From Pelagadaptatus sp034112445 (GTDB lineage Bacteria; Pseudomonadota; Gammaproteobacteria; Pseudomonadales; Cellvibrionaceae): 64,000 nt of DNA. Each line of letters begins with the position of its first letter. The stretch's first letter is position 1. The stretch spans positions 1-64,000 of the forward strand of contig JAWUVI010000007.1 of the NCBI GenBank assembly GCA_034112445.1. Reading direction: 5' to 3'. Positions 8,620 through 16,871 of this stretch are shown piece after piece. Both the position numbers and the translations under genes were made by a program. The notes beneath the pieces were generated by a model, which saw nothing but the letters and a program-made list of their open reading frames with translations, had not been told where the DNA came from and made no database searches.

Positions 8620-9348
8620 ATGAATATAAGTAGTTTTTATCATCTATTCGGCATATTTTTATTGTCCGTCATAGGCAGTAACGCCGTTGCATTAGGTAAT
8701 AACCACCCAATTTTTCAGGATTTAAGTAATGTTCAATCCGAGGTGAGAGAGCTTATCGTTAGCCTTTATCAAAACGAAACTCAATATTCAGATGTTAAAC
8801 TTGAAATTGGAGATATTGATCCTCGATTAAAACTGCCTTTATGCGACAAAGAATTGACGTACAACATTAGACGACGCTCTATTCACGTCAGCAACATGAC
8901 AGTACAAGTATCATGTGACGGCAGCAACACTTGGAGCTTTTACGTCTCCACAAAGGTTTTAAAATATTCTGGAGTGGTGGTTGCCAACAAAGCATTATCT
9001 CGTGGTGACAGCATTTCTTTGTCGGATCTTCGAATTGAAACCAAAGAAGTCAGCACTTTAAGCAATGGTTACGTAACATCAAAACACGATGCTTTGGGCA
9101 TGATCATAAAACGCTCCATTCGCGCAGGTGAAGCTCTTAGGCAAAATAGCATGTCGCCACCGCTTCTTGTCGATAAAGGCGATCAAGTTATGGTTACCGC
9201 CTCTACCGGTAAGCTATCTGTTTCTACCCACGGTATCGCTTTGGCAGATGGCCGAATGGGCGAACAAATTCGAGTAAAAAATTTACGTTCAGAGAAAGTT
9301 ATACGAGCTAGAATAACGGACAAAGGCCGAGTAATGGTATTATTGTAG
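8620..9348 (+). CDS. flgA: FlgA, P-ring assembly chaperone
   Basis: Periplasmic chaperone that helps FlgI assemble into the P ring. An N-terminal signal peptide (about 1-25, FLLSVIGSNAVA) precedes an N-terminal domain with a Cys (LPLCDK) and a second Cys (VQVSCDGSN), then a SAF/ChapFlgA domain (about 125-242: ANKALSRGDSISLSDLRIE, then RSIRAGEALRQNSM). The C-terminus MVLL after DKGRV is typical. At 242 aa it is normal. It leads flgA-flgM-flgN, the order known from Pseudomonas. Confidence 0.93.
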   Translation: MNISSFYHLFGIFLLSVIGSNAVALGNNHPIFQDLSNVQSEVRELIVSLYQNETQYSDVKLEIGDIDPRLKLPLCDKELTYNIRRRSIHVSNMTVQVSCDGSNTWSFYVSTKVLKYSGVVVANKALSRGDSISLSDLRIETKEVSTLSNGYVTSKHDALGMIIKRSIRAGEALRQNSMSPPLLVDKGDQVMVTASTGKLSVSTHGIALADGRMGEQIRVKNLRSEKVIRARITDKGRVMVLL

Positions 9349-9385
9349 CTTTATAAAAAAATTTAAAAAAAAACGATATTTTCAT

Positions 9386-9412
9386 TAAAGTTATTCGAAG
9401 TCTTGCCGAAAC
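9386..9412 (+). promoter_or_regulatory. sigma-28 (FliA) promoter for flgM
   Basis: TAAAGTTA, an 11-base spacer and GCCGAAAC closely match the E. coli FliA consensus TAAAGTTT-N11-GCCGATAA. The site is 76 bp upstream of the flgM ATG. FliA-driven flgM expression is a well-known feedback, since FlgM is the anti-sigma-28 factor. Confidence 0.75.
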
Positions 9413-9425
9413 CCTCATGAGGGTT
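9410..9425. other. Perfect 16-bp palindrome at the flgM start site
   Basis: AACCCTCATGAGGGTT overlaps the last bases of the sigma-28 -10 element and spans the expected start site near 9419. It could be an operator for a dimeric regulator or a small hairpin at the 5' end of the mRNA. There is no U-tract, so it is not a terminator. Confidence 0.5.
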
Positions 9426-9488
9426 CCTGGAAACGTAAATAACTACGACTCTTGAGGCCAAACAAATAGACAATTGGGAATTGCGACC

Positions 9489-9800
9489 ATGATTATTGAT
9501 TCAAATTCAGGCATTAACGCCCCTGGCGGCGGTGCGAAAAATAGAGTGGCTTCAGCGCCCAGCAAAGAAGGTGGTTCATCACTTGAAAAGGCTGGCGGCT
9601 CAACGAACTCGGCAAAGGCCGACGTTTCTTTAAGTAATGAAGCTCACACATTAAGTCGACTGGAAGCTAAAATTGGTGCATCGCAAGACATTAATGCTTC
9701 TCGTGTAGCAGAATTAAAGCAAGCTATAGCTGACGGTACATTTGAAGTTAATGCCGAGCGCATTGCCGAAAAAATGCTTACCCAAGAACATATATTTTGA
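9489..9800 (+). CDS. flgM: FlgM, anti-sigma-28 factor
   Basis: Holds FliA inactive until the hook is complete, then is exported. The 103-aa protein has a low-complexity Gly/Ser/Ala N-terminal half and the conserved C-terminal sigma-binding helices (VAELKQAIADGTFEVNAERIAEKML). The ATG at 9489 (MIIDSNSG) is preferred over an in-frame TTG 15 bases upstream, because FlgM proteins start this way. It lies between flgA and flgN with its own sigma-28 promoter. Confidence 0.93.
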   Translation: MIIDSNSGINAPGGGAKNRVASAPSKEGGSSLEKAGGSTNSAKADVSLSNEAHTLSRLEAKIGASQDINASRVAELKQAIADGTFEVNAERIAEKMLTQEHIF

Positions 9801-9829
9801 ACTCTTCAGTACAGATAACTAATTACTAA

Positions 9830-9862
9830 TTAAATGCTAAGCACGTGTTAAATGCTAAGCAC
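9830..9862. repeat. Direct repeat TTAAATGCTAAGCAC (two copies, 18-bp period)
   Basis: Identical 15-mers at 9830-9844 and 9848-9862 are separated by GTG, inside an AT-rich stretch with further partial ACTAATTAA echoes. It lies in the 216-bp flgM-flgN gap. Function unknown; it could be replication slippage or a regulator binding site. Confidence 0.6.
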
Positions 9863-10016
9863 TCATTAACTACTAATTAAGTACTAACTACGTGACTAGA
9901 AATTTAAAATGCGGCAAAAGAAATATCAATGCTTAGATCGACCCTATCAGTAACTGCAATTCCCACTGCGCCTGATCAGACATCAAGCAAGAATTTACTT
10001 ATTTGCGGAGGACATT

Positions 10017-10547
10017 ATGTCCACACCCTCAGGATCTACACCTTCTGGTAATACGCCTAATATTCGTGAAGTCCATGCTCTTATAGCCCAAGACATACAA
10101 ACAGCTGAAGAGCTTTGTGAGCTATTGGCCGAAGAACATCAAGCACTGAAAGATCACAAACAAAGTGAACTTAATGAGCTTCTCACAAAAAAGCAGCAAT
10201 TAATGACAGCTCTTGGAAGCAGCTCTACCACCCGCAACAACTGGCTGGCTGCAGAAGCACTAAGTGAAGGCGCAAATAATAAAGGTACTCAAGACTCTCT
10301 CTGGGCTGGTTTTTTATCCAGAATAGGCGGCCCTAAACTTATCGAGCAATGGCACTTGTTAGAAGAAAAGATCAATCAATGCAAGAGTTTAAATGAGACC
10401 AATGGAATCATCATTTCTCGTGGCCAGAAAACCATGAAGCAACTACTTAATATCATACGCGGGCACAGTGTAGAAGCTCCTAAGCTTTATACCGCCTCAG
10501 GGAACACAAGGCTACAGCAGCACAGCCAATCCATTAGCAAGGCATAA
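10017..10547 (+). CDS. flgN: FlgN, FlgK/FlgL export chaperone
   Basis: Cytoplasmic chaperone for the hook-filament junction proteins FlgK and FlgL. The 176-aa protein is largely helical, with the FlgN-family pattern LCELLAEEHQALKDHKQSELNEL near residues 30-55 and the C-terminal NGIIISRGQKTMKQLLNII segment. A GGAGGA site lies just before the ATG. It follows flgM as in Pseudomonas. The N-terminal SGSTPSGNTP tail is disordered. Its stop is 6 bp from the convergent glycosyltransferase gene. Confidence 0.88.
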   Translation: MSTPSGSTPSGNTPNIREVHALIAQDIQTAEELCELLAEEHQALKDHKQSELNELLTKKQQLMTALGSSSTTRNNWLAAEALSEGANNKGTQDSLWAGFLSRIGGPKLIEQWHLLEEKINQCKSLNETNGIIISRGQKTMKQLLNIIRGHSVEAPKLYTASGNTRLQQHSQSISKA

Positions 10548-10553
10548 GCAGCG

Positions 10554-11222
10554 TTAGAACTGAGATAACTTTTTGACCACTGTATCTGTTAGGAGCTGGG
10601 CACCGCCATTCATTCTCATCAACGTTTCCAAATCTTCCGGTCTATCGATATCCGCTAATGGTGATAGCAGAGCATAACGATAACAAGCACCAATTAAAGC
10701 ACTTTCTGTTTCGGCGAACACCTTGCTACTTCCCCACGAGATACCCTTAAATAACTGCTCACAACTCTTTGTTAAAGCAATCAACGCGTAACCACCGTCT
10801 AGAGCAGGCACCAGAACACATTCATTATTTTTTGTTAGATCAACAACAGACTCTATGGTCTTTTTATCAATAAATGGACAGTCGCTGCCAACCAAAATTA
10901 CGGCATCGTAATCTTGTAATAATGCTTCAAAACAATGGCGCATTCTATCGCCAAGATCACTGCCACGTTGCTTTTTAATATGTGTGTTTTCCGCAAGAAT
11001 AGGTGCAAGAAACATATTTATATCTTGAGATTCTGAGATTTTTTCATCAAACCACAGCTGATAATCTACCCCGAAACAGTCAGAGAGCTCAGCAAACGTA
11101 TGCAGCACTAGACCCTTATGCAAATCTAGACTTTCAGCTTCCGATAAAAAAGGCTGCATTCGGGTTTTCACCCGCCCCAACTCGGGAAGCTTGGCAAATT
11201 GAACCAAACAAATTGATCTCAT
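10554..11222 (-). CDS. TIGR04282-type glycosyltransferase (DUF2064), radical SAM-associated transferase 1
   Basis: Nucleotide-diphospho-sugar transferase-like protein of 222 aa. The start at 11222 (MRSICLVQFAKLPELGRVKTRM) fits the family; the frame is open another 40 codons upstream but that part overlaps the previous gene. Visible motifs are AKLPELGRVKTRM (nucleotide-binding), VILVGSDCPFI (metal-binding DxD-like region), and LVPALDGGYALIAL. It is last in a three-gene unit with a TIGR04283 glycosyltransferase and an ArsS-like enzyme. Family knowledge links this trio to arsenosugar-type or other sugar modification; the actual substrate is unknown. Confidence 0.85.
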   Translation of the reverse strand: MRSICLVQFAKLPELGRVKTRMQPFLSEAESLDLHKGLVLHTFAELSDCFGVDYQLWFDEKISESQDINMFLAPILAENTHIKKQRGSDLGDRMRHCFEALLQDYDAVILVGSDCPFIDKKTIESVVDLTKNNECVLVPALDGGYALIALTKSCEQLFKGISWGSSKVFAETESALIGACYRYALLSPLADIDRPEDLETLMRMNGGAQLLTDTVVKKLSQF

Positions 11223-11236
11223 AGTTTTCTCAGAGT

Positions 11237-11926
11237 TTAAAAGTAGAGTCTCTTTAAGTCTTTTGGAGAGGCACCCAAAAAGTAACTCAATCGCAGCCTC
11301 CACATTAAAAAGACTGTTTTCCATACACCATATTTTTGCCAACGCCGGCCAGAAGTGTGAACCTCAGTATTTATTATTGAAGGGGGAACCACTCGCCTCA
11401 AGCGTTTACAAAGCTCGACATCCTCCATTATCTCTATATCACAGAAGCCTTGCTGAAGAATCCACAGCTCCCGACTGATAAACAATGCCTGATCACCCGT
11501 ACCTATCGACGTTAAGCTAGAACGCCAGTTAATAAACCTAGAAATCCATTTAAATAACCAGTGATCTCCGTCGACGCACAACCGAAAAAAGCCCCATTGA
11601 GCATCGCCCTTAATCACCCCTATAAATTCATCTAAAGCCGTTGAAGTGATTAGGGTATCGGCATGTATAAACAATAGATATTGGCCTTGTGCGCAATCCG
11701 CACCAGCGTTCATCTGTTTGGCTCGGCCTTTATCTGATTGTATAAAAATATCAGCCATATCCTTTGCATAAACTTGGGTTCCATCTCTACTGCCTCCATC
11801 AACAACAATAATGTCAAAGTCGACTTGGTTAAGACCACGATAAGCTTGCAAAGTTTTTACAAGGAGTTGAATGTTTTCTAATTCATTCAAAGTTGGAACG
11901 ATAACGCTGAATAATATTTTACTCAT
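11237..11926 (-). CDS. TIGR04283-type GT2 glycosyltransferase, radical SAM-associated transferase 2
   Basis: GT-A fold family 2 glycosyltransferase of 229 aa: SVIVPTLNELENI at the N-terminus, DIIVVDGGSRDGT near 40-52, KGRAKQMNAGA, and the DxD equivalent FIHADT near 90. The start at 11926 lies inside the last codons of the upstream radical SAM gene (8-bp overlap), suggesting translational coupling. A basic C-terminal part (WRLRLSYFLGASPKDL) is typical of the family. It is proposed to act with the radical SAM enzyme and the neighbouring DUF2064 protein. Confidence 0.88.
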   Translation of the reverse strand: MSKILFSVIVPTLNELENIQLLVKTLQAYRGLNQVDFDIIVVDGGSRDGTQVYAKDMADIFIQSDKGRAKQMNAGADCAQGQYLLFIHADTLITSTALDEFIGVIKGDAQWGFFRLCVDGDHWLFKWISRFINWRSSLTSIGTGDQALFISRELWILQQGFCDIEIMEDVELCKRLRRVVPPSIINTEVHTSGRRWQKYGVWKTVFLMWRLRLSYFLGASPKDLKRLYF

Positions 11927-12905
11927 CCAGTGCGCCACTGCAGCTACTGCCCTGCCCCGCCGTACAACCATAACAATGCTGGCCAATAACAATAGCGTCA
12001 CCCAACATCTCTCTATTCAGTAATTCAGTAATATGTGTATTTGATCTATCCGTCCCTATAATCTTTTTATCATTTGATGACTCAACCCCCCAACCAAGCA
12101 TTTGATTAAAATCACAATCGTAAACATTGCCCAACCAATCAATACTTATCAGCGATTTACACATAAGATTACTTAAGTTGTGCTCTGAGAAATTATCTTT
12201 GAGTAATGAGATGTAGTCATCAAATTGATCGTGAGCCAATAAAACACTGCCAAATCGACTGATAGGCATGTTGGTTATCGTTAATAGCTCATTGAAAGTA
12301 ATGTCATGCCGTGAACTTAACTGCTGTTTATACTCAGCCTCTAAAGACTGCTGTGGTGGTGGTAAAAAAGCACCATTGGGGTTGTAAACCAAATCAAGTG
12401 GCAGCGATGATTTTTTGCCATAGCCCAAGCTGTTCAGTCTTTGCAGTGCTTCAATAGAACTTTGATATACGCCTTTGCCTCTCTGCTCATTGACATTCTC
12501 CTCTTCATAACAAGGTAGAGAAGCAACTACCCTTACCCCTTCTTCGGCCAAAAACATTGCCATGTCTTCATAGCCAGGTTCAAGTAAAATCGTCAGGTTA
12601 CAACGATCAATCACTTCACAGTTTCGCCTCCTAGCTTCCCTAACAAAATATTTAAAATCCGGATTCATTTCTGGCGCCCCACCGGTTAGATCAATACTTT
12701 TAATATTCTTTACGTCAATGAAATTTAATATTTCATCTATGGTGGCTTTCGACATCAATTCTGTACGTTTAGGACCTGCATTCACATGGCAGTGGGTGCA
12801 ACTTAGGTTACACAAATAACCAAGATTTATTTGCAAGGTGGTTAGAGACGAGCGATATATTGAAGGAAAATCTGTCGCTTTTAATAGTGGTTCAGTATCT
12901 CGCAT
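11919..12905 (-). CDS. arsS: ArsS-like radical SAM protein (arsenosugar biosynthesis family)
   Basis: 328-aa radical SAM enzyme. The [4Fe-4S]-binding CxxxCxxC is C32/C36/C39 (CNLSCTHC), followed by the SAM-binding LTGGAPEMNP. The C-terminal half matches the DUF3641-type domain, with further cysteines in MCKSLISIDWLGNVYDCDFNQML and in HCYGCTAGQGSSCSG. ArsS homologues join an adenosyl-derived group to methylated arsenic. No ArsM arsenite methyltransferase lies nearby, so the arsenic link is by family only. The C-terminal CYGC is all cysteine here; some relatives carry selenocysteine. Confidence 0.87.
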   Translation of the reverse strand: MRDTEPLLKATDFPSIYRSSLTTLQINLGYLCNLSCTHCHVNAGPKRTELMSKATIDEILNFIDVKNIKSIDLTGGAPEMNPDFKYFVREARRRNCEVIDRCNLTILLEPGYEDMAMFLAEEGVRVVASLPCYEEENVNEQRGKGVYQSSIEALQRLNSLGYGKKSSLPLDLVYNPNGAFLPPPQQSLEAEYKQQLSSRHDITFNELLTITNMPISRFGSVLLAHDQFDDYISLLKDNFSEHNLSNLMCKSLISIDWLGNVYDCDFNQMLGWGVESSNDKKIIGTDRSNTHITELLNREMLGDAIVIGQHCYGCTAGQGSSCSGALDE

Positions 12906-13003
12906 TATTTTATATTCCCTTGATTACCAACAAACAAAATTTTATCTCTGTCGAACATTTAATCTCTGCTGCCCATTTATTTTCTGATACAATAATCAAC
13001 CAT

Positions 13004-13080
13004 GTCCCCATGGCACAATTGGATAGCGCGACGCCCTCCTAAGGCGTAGGTTACAGGTTCGACTCCTGTTGGGGACACCA
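13004..13080 (+). tRNA. tRNA-Arg (anticodon CCT)
   Basis: Full cloverleaf with encoded CCA. The acceptor stem GTCCCCA pairs with TGGGGAC; the anticodon stem ACGCC/GGCGT encloses CTCCTAA, giving anticodon CCT (reads AGG); the T stem ACAGG/CCTGT encloses TTCGACT. The D stem (GCAC/GCGC) has one mismatch. It lies 51 bp upstream of rsmE on the same strand. Confidence 0.95.
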
Positions 13081-13131
13081 GTTTCTTATTTTAACGCTCT
13101 ACATTTAAGTAACGTTAACTCTTTACAGACT

Positions 13132-13845
13132 ATGAATCTTTTATTATTAAATGATAGTGATTTCACAGAAAAGACAACGGCAATTATAAGTGATTATCGT
13201 TTTCAACATTTAACAAAAATAAAAAAAGTACAATTGTCTGACTCCTTAGCCGCAGGAAAAATAAACGGTTTAATGGGCAATGCATCGGTTAGGTCTATAA
13301 GTAAAACGTCTATAACCTTCGATGTAACCTTGGATACCTCACCACCTAAAGCCTTGCCCGCCACCTTAATCATTGCTTTGCCTCGACCTAAAATGCTTAA
13401 ACGTATACTCCAAACCGCAGCCACTATGGGGGTTAAGGATATTACGTTTATAAACAGCTATAGAACTGAAAAAAGCTACTGGCAAAGCCCTTTACTTAAG
13501 GCCGAAAAGATTCACGAACAATTGTTGGCTGGGCTTGAACAAGGCATTGATACCATTCTGCCAAACGTTCATCTAATCAAACTATTCAAGCCTTTTGTTG
13601 AAGATGTATTACCTGAGCTGTGCGCTGGAAAAAGAGCTTTGGTTGCCCACCCAGATAGTCTATCGACGTGCCCAGAACCAACTCATGATGATACCGTTTT
13701 GGTTATTGGACCAGAGGGTGGATTCACTCCCTATGAGATCTGTAAGCTCAATGAGGCTGGGTGTAAATCCATTCACTTAGGAGATCGTATTTTAAGAGTA
13801 GAGACCGCTGTTCCCGTATTGTTGGCCAAATTATTCAGTCTTTGA
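13132..13845 (+). CDS. rsmE: RsmE, 16S rRNA m3U1498 methyltransferase
   Basis: Methylates U1498 of 16S rRNA with S-adenosylmethionine; SPOUT-class enzyme with a trefoil knot. The start is the ATG at 13132 (MNLLLLNDSDF); an in-frame TTG further upstream lies inside the tRNA and is rejected. An N-terminal PUA-like domain (about 1-70) precedes the SPOUT domain with ALPRPKMLKRILQTAATMG, IGPEGGFTPYE and LGDRILRVETA, the SAM-knot signatures. It may be read through from tRNA-Arg. Confidence 0.94.
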   Translation: MNLLLLNDSDFTEKTTAIISDYRFQHLTKIKKVQLSDSLAAGKINGLMGNASVRSISKTSITFDVTLDTSPPKALPATLIIALPRPKMLKRILQTAATMGVKDITFINSYRTEKSYWQSPLLKAEKIHEQLLAGLEQGIDTILPNVHLIKLFKPFVEDVLPELCAGKRALVAHPDSLSTCPEPTHDDTVLVIGPEGGFTPYEICKLNEAGCKSIHLGDRILRVETAVPVLLAKLFSL

Positions 13846-13881
13846 CCAACAAGCCATATGCGTCAGAACAAGTAACCGATA

Positions 13882-16323
13882 TTATTTCTCTTCGGAATTA
13901 TTACTGCTGATCAACCCCAAGAAATCATCCATGGGTAAAGGTCTCGCAAAGTAAAATCCTTGGTAATAGTCACAGCCAAAAGCGTCCAGTATCTTAAGCT
14001 GCTCTTCTGTTTCAACACCTTCTGCCACAACTTTTAAGCCTAGCATTTGCCCCATAGTGATAATAGTTTCAACTAAAACTCGATCGCTGAAATCAACAAC
14101 GATATCCCTAACAAATGAATAATCGACTTTTAGATTTTCAACCGGCAGCTTTTTCAAATAGCTGATAGAAGAATAGCCGGTACCAAAGTCGTCAAGTGAA
14201 AAGCTAATACCGAGTTTTATTAATTCATTCATTATATCGATAGCATTATCGATGCTACCTATGGCAACACTTTCAGTGACTTCAAAATCAAAACTGTTTG
14301 CAGGTATGGGATTTTTTTCTAAAATCTCTTGGACACCTGTAACAAATTTATTATCCAGCAACTGTTTTGGACTTATGTTTATACTAAGCCGCATACCATC
14401 ACGCCAATGCCCAGCTTGCTCAATTTTACGAATGGCCTTACACCCTTCTTCGACAATCCAATAGCCTACATCAGACATCAAGCCAATTGACTCAAGATGT
14501 CCGATAAACTCACCAGGAGGCACCATTCCACGCTCAGGATGAAACCACCGTATAAGAGCTTCAGCTCCTACAATTTCTTGTGTTTTTGCTTCATATTTAG
14601 GCTGAAAGAAGAGCACAAACTCTTTATTCTTATGAGCCTTATGCAACTCGCCTTCTAGAATTAGTTGTTTATTAACTTTATTCGACATCTCTTCATTGAA
14701 AAACTCAATCGCATTTCGGCCATGATTCTTGACTTGATACATGGCCGTATCGGCAAATCGTAATATCTCTTCTGCAGTGGTAATTTCGTCAGAATAAATT
14801 TTAACGCCAATACTGCACGAGATATGCAAATTAATATCTCCATGCTGATAGGGTAATGAAATACTTTCTCTTAGTTTTTCGGCTACTTCACTTGCACTTA
14901 AACAAGCCTTATCAAAATCATCGCCCAGCACAGTTAAGACGACAACGAACTCATCTCCACTTAAACGAGACACCAAATCTTCTTCACGAACACCTAAATT
15001 TAAGCGTTGTGCCACTTGGCGCAACAGCTCGTCGCCAACGGGATGACCAAGAGAATCGTTAACTGTTTTAAAATGATCCAAGTCGATAAATAGAACTGCG
15101 CCACAATATTTATGCCTGCGTGCACGAATTATTTCATTTTCAAGGCGCTCAACTAAGTGTGGCCGGTTTGGTAGCCCTGTTAATGTATCGTGGTATGCCA
15201 TGTAGGTCATACGCTCTTCTACTGACTTAAGATCAGAGATATCGTACATAACAATAAGGTAAGCTTTCTTTCCATAAATAGTGACAAGATTTGAGCGAAC
15301 CTGAAGAAATGTTTTCTCACCCGAATATGAACCAAAATAGCCTTCAATATAATAATCTTCTGTATCTAAACGTGATGTATTATCTTTAAGCTGATCTCTT
15401 AATTGATCCTGCCCATTATATAAAAATTCCAAGTCGAAAATATTTTTACCCGAAATCTCATCAATTTCTTTTCCACAAAAGCTTGAGAACCTGTAATTTG
15501 AAAAAAGAATAAAACCATCAGCATCACGCGCAACTACCATCGCTGGTAATTCATTAATCATGGTTCTAATCGTTCCTTCACTTTCTCTTAAATCGTTCTC
15601 CACCTTAACCCGTTTAGTATAAAAATCTTCGACAACATTTAAGAGATGATTGATTGAAACTCCAAGCTCTTTTAATTCATTATCATCTTTTAGGTGAGGT
15701 AACGACAGTCGACTATCTCCCGGGTGCTCCGGGTTAATACTCAAAACCTCTTTATTCATTTTTATTAACGGTTTGGCTAGAATTTTATAAAAAGCAAAAA
15801 ACAAGAGAAATGACAAAATGAAATTTCGGATAACACCAGAAAGTAAAACCACGTATGAGCGAGCATAAAAGTCAGCTAACGCGTTATTAACATCCACCTT
15901 AAAAACTACCTGACCGACTACTCCTCGCCCATACTCTGGAGTTAATAGTTCAGTATAGTAAGTTTTACTTTCATTCAAAAAGATTTGCGTTAACCAACTT
16001 GTACTAGATTTTGCTACAGGTTTACTTCCTGAGGCGAGTGCGTTGCCAAGCTCATCATTAATGACAACATCATAGACAAAATCATAAGCTAATAAGCTAT
16101 TCACCACTTCTAGTGACAGGTCATCATCAAGTGTATGCACGGCTCTTGTGGCGGGGGGCTCAATCACCTTCGAAACGCGCTTAGCAAGTACGTCCAAAGT
16201 ATCTGACTGAGCTAAAAAGTCCATATAGAGCTGTAAGCCTGTCATAGAAATGCCTAAGAAAAAGGCCAAAACCACAGTCACTTTAGCTAATCGAAATGAA
16301 ATACCTTGAAATGCTGTATGCAC
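13882..16323 (-). CDS. Membrane GGDEF-EAL protein with PAS domain (c-di-GMP turnover)
   Basis: 813-aa c-di-GMP enzyme. TM1 (about 10-35) and TM2 (about 160-185) enclose a periplasmic sensor; then come a HAMP-like linker, a PAS domain (about 250-370), GGDEF (about 380-540) and EAL (about 555-805). The GGDEF signature is SGDEF, a form that can still be active. The EAL domain keeps EAL, SINIS, EVTES, DDFGTGYSS, LKVDYSF and VVAEGVE, so phosphodiesterase activity is likely. It stands alone, convergent with rsmE. A role in motility or biofilm switching is inference. Confidence 0.92.
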   Translation of the reverse strand: MHTAFQGISFRLAKVTVVLAFFLGISMTGLQLYMDFLAQSDTLDVLAKRVSKVIEPPATRAVHTLDDDLSLEVVNSLLAYDFVYDVVINDELGNALASGSKPVAKSSTSWLTQIFLNESKTYYTELLTPEYGRGVVGQVVFKVDVNNALADFYARSYVVLLSGVIRNFILSFLLFFAFYKILAKPLIKMNKEVLSINPEHPGDSRLSLPHLKDDNELKELGVSINHLLNVVEDFYTKRVKVENDLRESEGTIRTMINELPAMVVARDADGFILFSNYRFSSFCGKEIDEISGKNIFDLEFLYNGQDQLRDQLKDNTSRLDTEDYYIEGYFGSYSGEKTFLQVRSNLVTIYGKKAYLIVMYDISDLKSVEERMTYMAYHDTLTGLPNRPHLVERLENEIIRARRHKYCGAVLFIDLDHFKTVNDSLGHPVGDELLRQVAQRLNLGVREEDLVSRLSGDEFVVVLTVLGDDFDKACLSASEVAEKLRESISLPYQHGDINLHISCSIGVKIYSDEITTAEEILRFADTAMYQVKNHGRNAIEFFNEEMSNKVNKQLILEGELHKAHKNKEFVLFFQPKYEAKTQEIVGAEALIRWFHPERGMVPPGEFIGHLESIGLMSDVGYWIVEEGCKAIRKIEQAGHWRDGMRLSINISPKQLLDNKFVTGVQEILEKNPIPANSFDFEVTESVAIGSIDNAIDIMNELIKLGISFSLDDFGTGYSSISYLKKLPVENLKVDYSFVRDIVVDFSDRVLVETIITMGQMLGLKVVAEGVETEEQLKILDAFGCDYYQGFYFARPLPMDDFLGLISSNNSEEK

Positions 16324-16396
16324 AATAATCTCTATAGCCCTGTATTTTATAAAATAATTGAGAGTTGTAGTTACGAATTATAGTAGCTATTTGAAC

Positions 16397-16783
16397 TTAA
16401 TGATGACTGTTATCACGCGATCGCCTACCACCACCATCTGATTCTTGCTTTCTACGGTCAGGAACAATAGATGAACTTCTAACTTCATTTCGCCTACAAG
16501 ATTTCATACGTCGATTAAACAAACGGCGTTCATGGTGAGCACAATCAGGTGTCATTTGTTGTACCCAACACACACCGCCAGCCTCCTTAATGGCTTGTTG
16601 ATACCGTTCAGCTTCATGTAAATCAACACTCTTCTTGATCACAACAGGCATACCACTAGAAAGGCGTTCAACAATTTTCTCTGACAAATGAAAACGTTGA
16701 CGCAATGCATCTCTAGCAATTTCGGCTTCGACTATATCGATAAACTTATCTATATAGACAATTTCATACTTCTGACTATCCAT
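16397..16783 (-). CDS. Small protein with L7/L12-like fold segment and Arg-rich tail
   Basis: Not a named family that I recognise. The 128-aa product has a central segment (about 40-75) with PVVIKKSVDLHEAERYQQAI then KEAGGVCW, resembling the C-terminal domain of ribosomal protein L7/L12. A strongly basic tail follows (RRLFNRRMKSCRR, then VPDRRKQESDGGGRRSRD). Such tails occur on small soluble proteins near c-di-GMP genes, but no function can be assigned. The ATG at 16783 is preferred; a TTG at 16795 has a closer AAGGA and is possible. It lies between the GGDEF-EAL gene and ttcA. Confidence 0.6.
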   Translation of the reverse strand: MDSQKYEIVYIDKFIDIVEAEIARDALRQRFHLSEKIVERLSSGMPVVIKKSVDLHEAERYQQAIKEAGGVCWVQQMTPDCAHHERRLFNRRMKSCRRNEVRSSSIVPDRRKQESDGGGRRSRDNSHH

Positions 16784-16871
16784 GTTCGCACTCAACTGTC
16801 CTTTAGGGCTTAAGACACTATATTATAGAATATATATTTTATTCTCTCCGCCTTTAATCATAGTTTTGTTT

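Noticed and set aside
11919..11975. Possible selenocysteine site in the ArsS-like C-terminus
   Set aside because: The CYGC segment is encoded by ordinary Cys codons and there is no in-frame TGA before the normal stop.
12860..13042. Plus-strand 60-aa frame running into the tRNA-Arg gene
   Set aside because: Its last part is the tRNA 5' half and its first part overlaps the start of the radical SAM gene; no family match.
10554..13080. Genomic island integrated at tRNA-Arg
   Set aside because: No integrase, no repeated tRNA 3' end on the other side, and the cassette is compact with flanking core genes. Gene gain is possible but there is no direct sign.
13069..13131. Extended rsmE start at a TTG inside the tRNA
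   Set aside because: It would put coding sequence over the 3' end of tRNA-Arg; the ATG at 13132 matches the family N-terminus.
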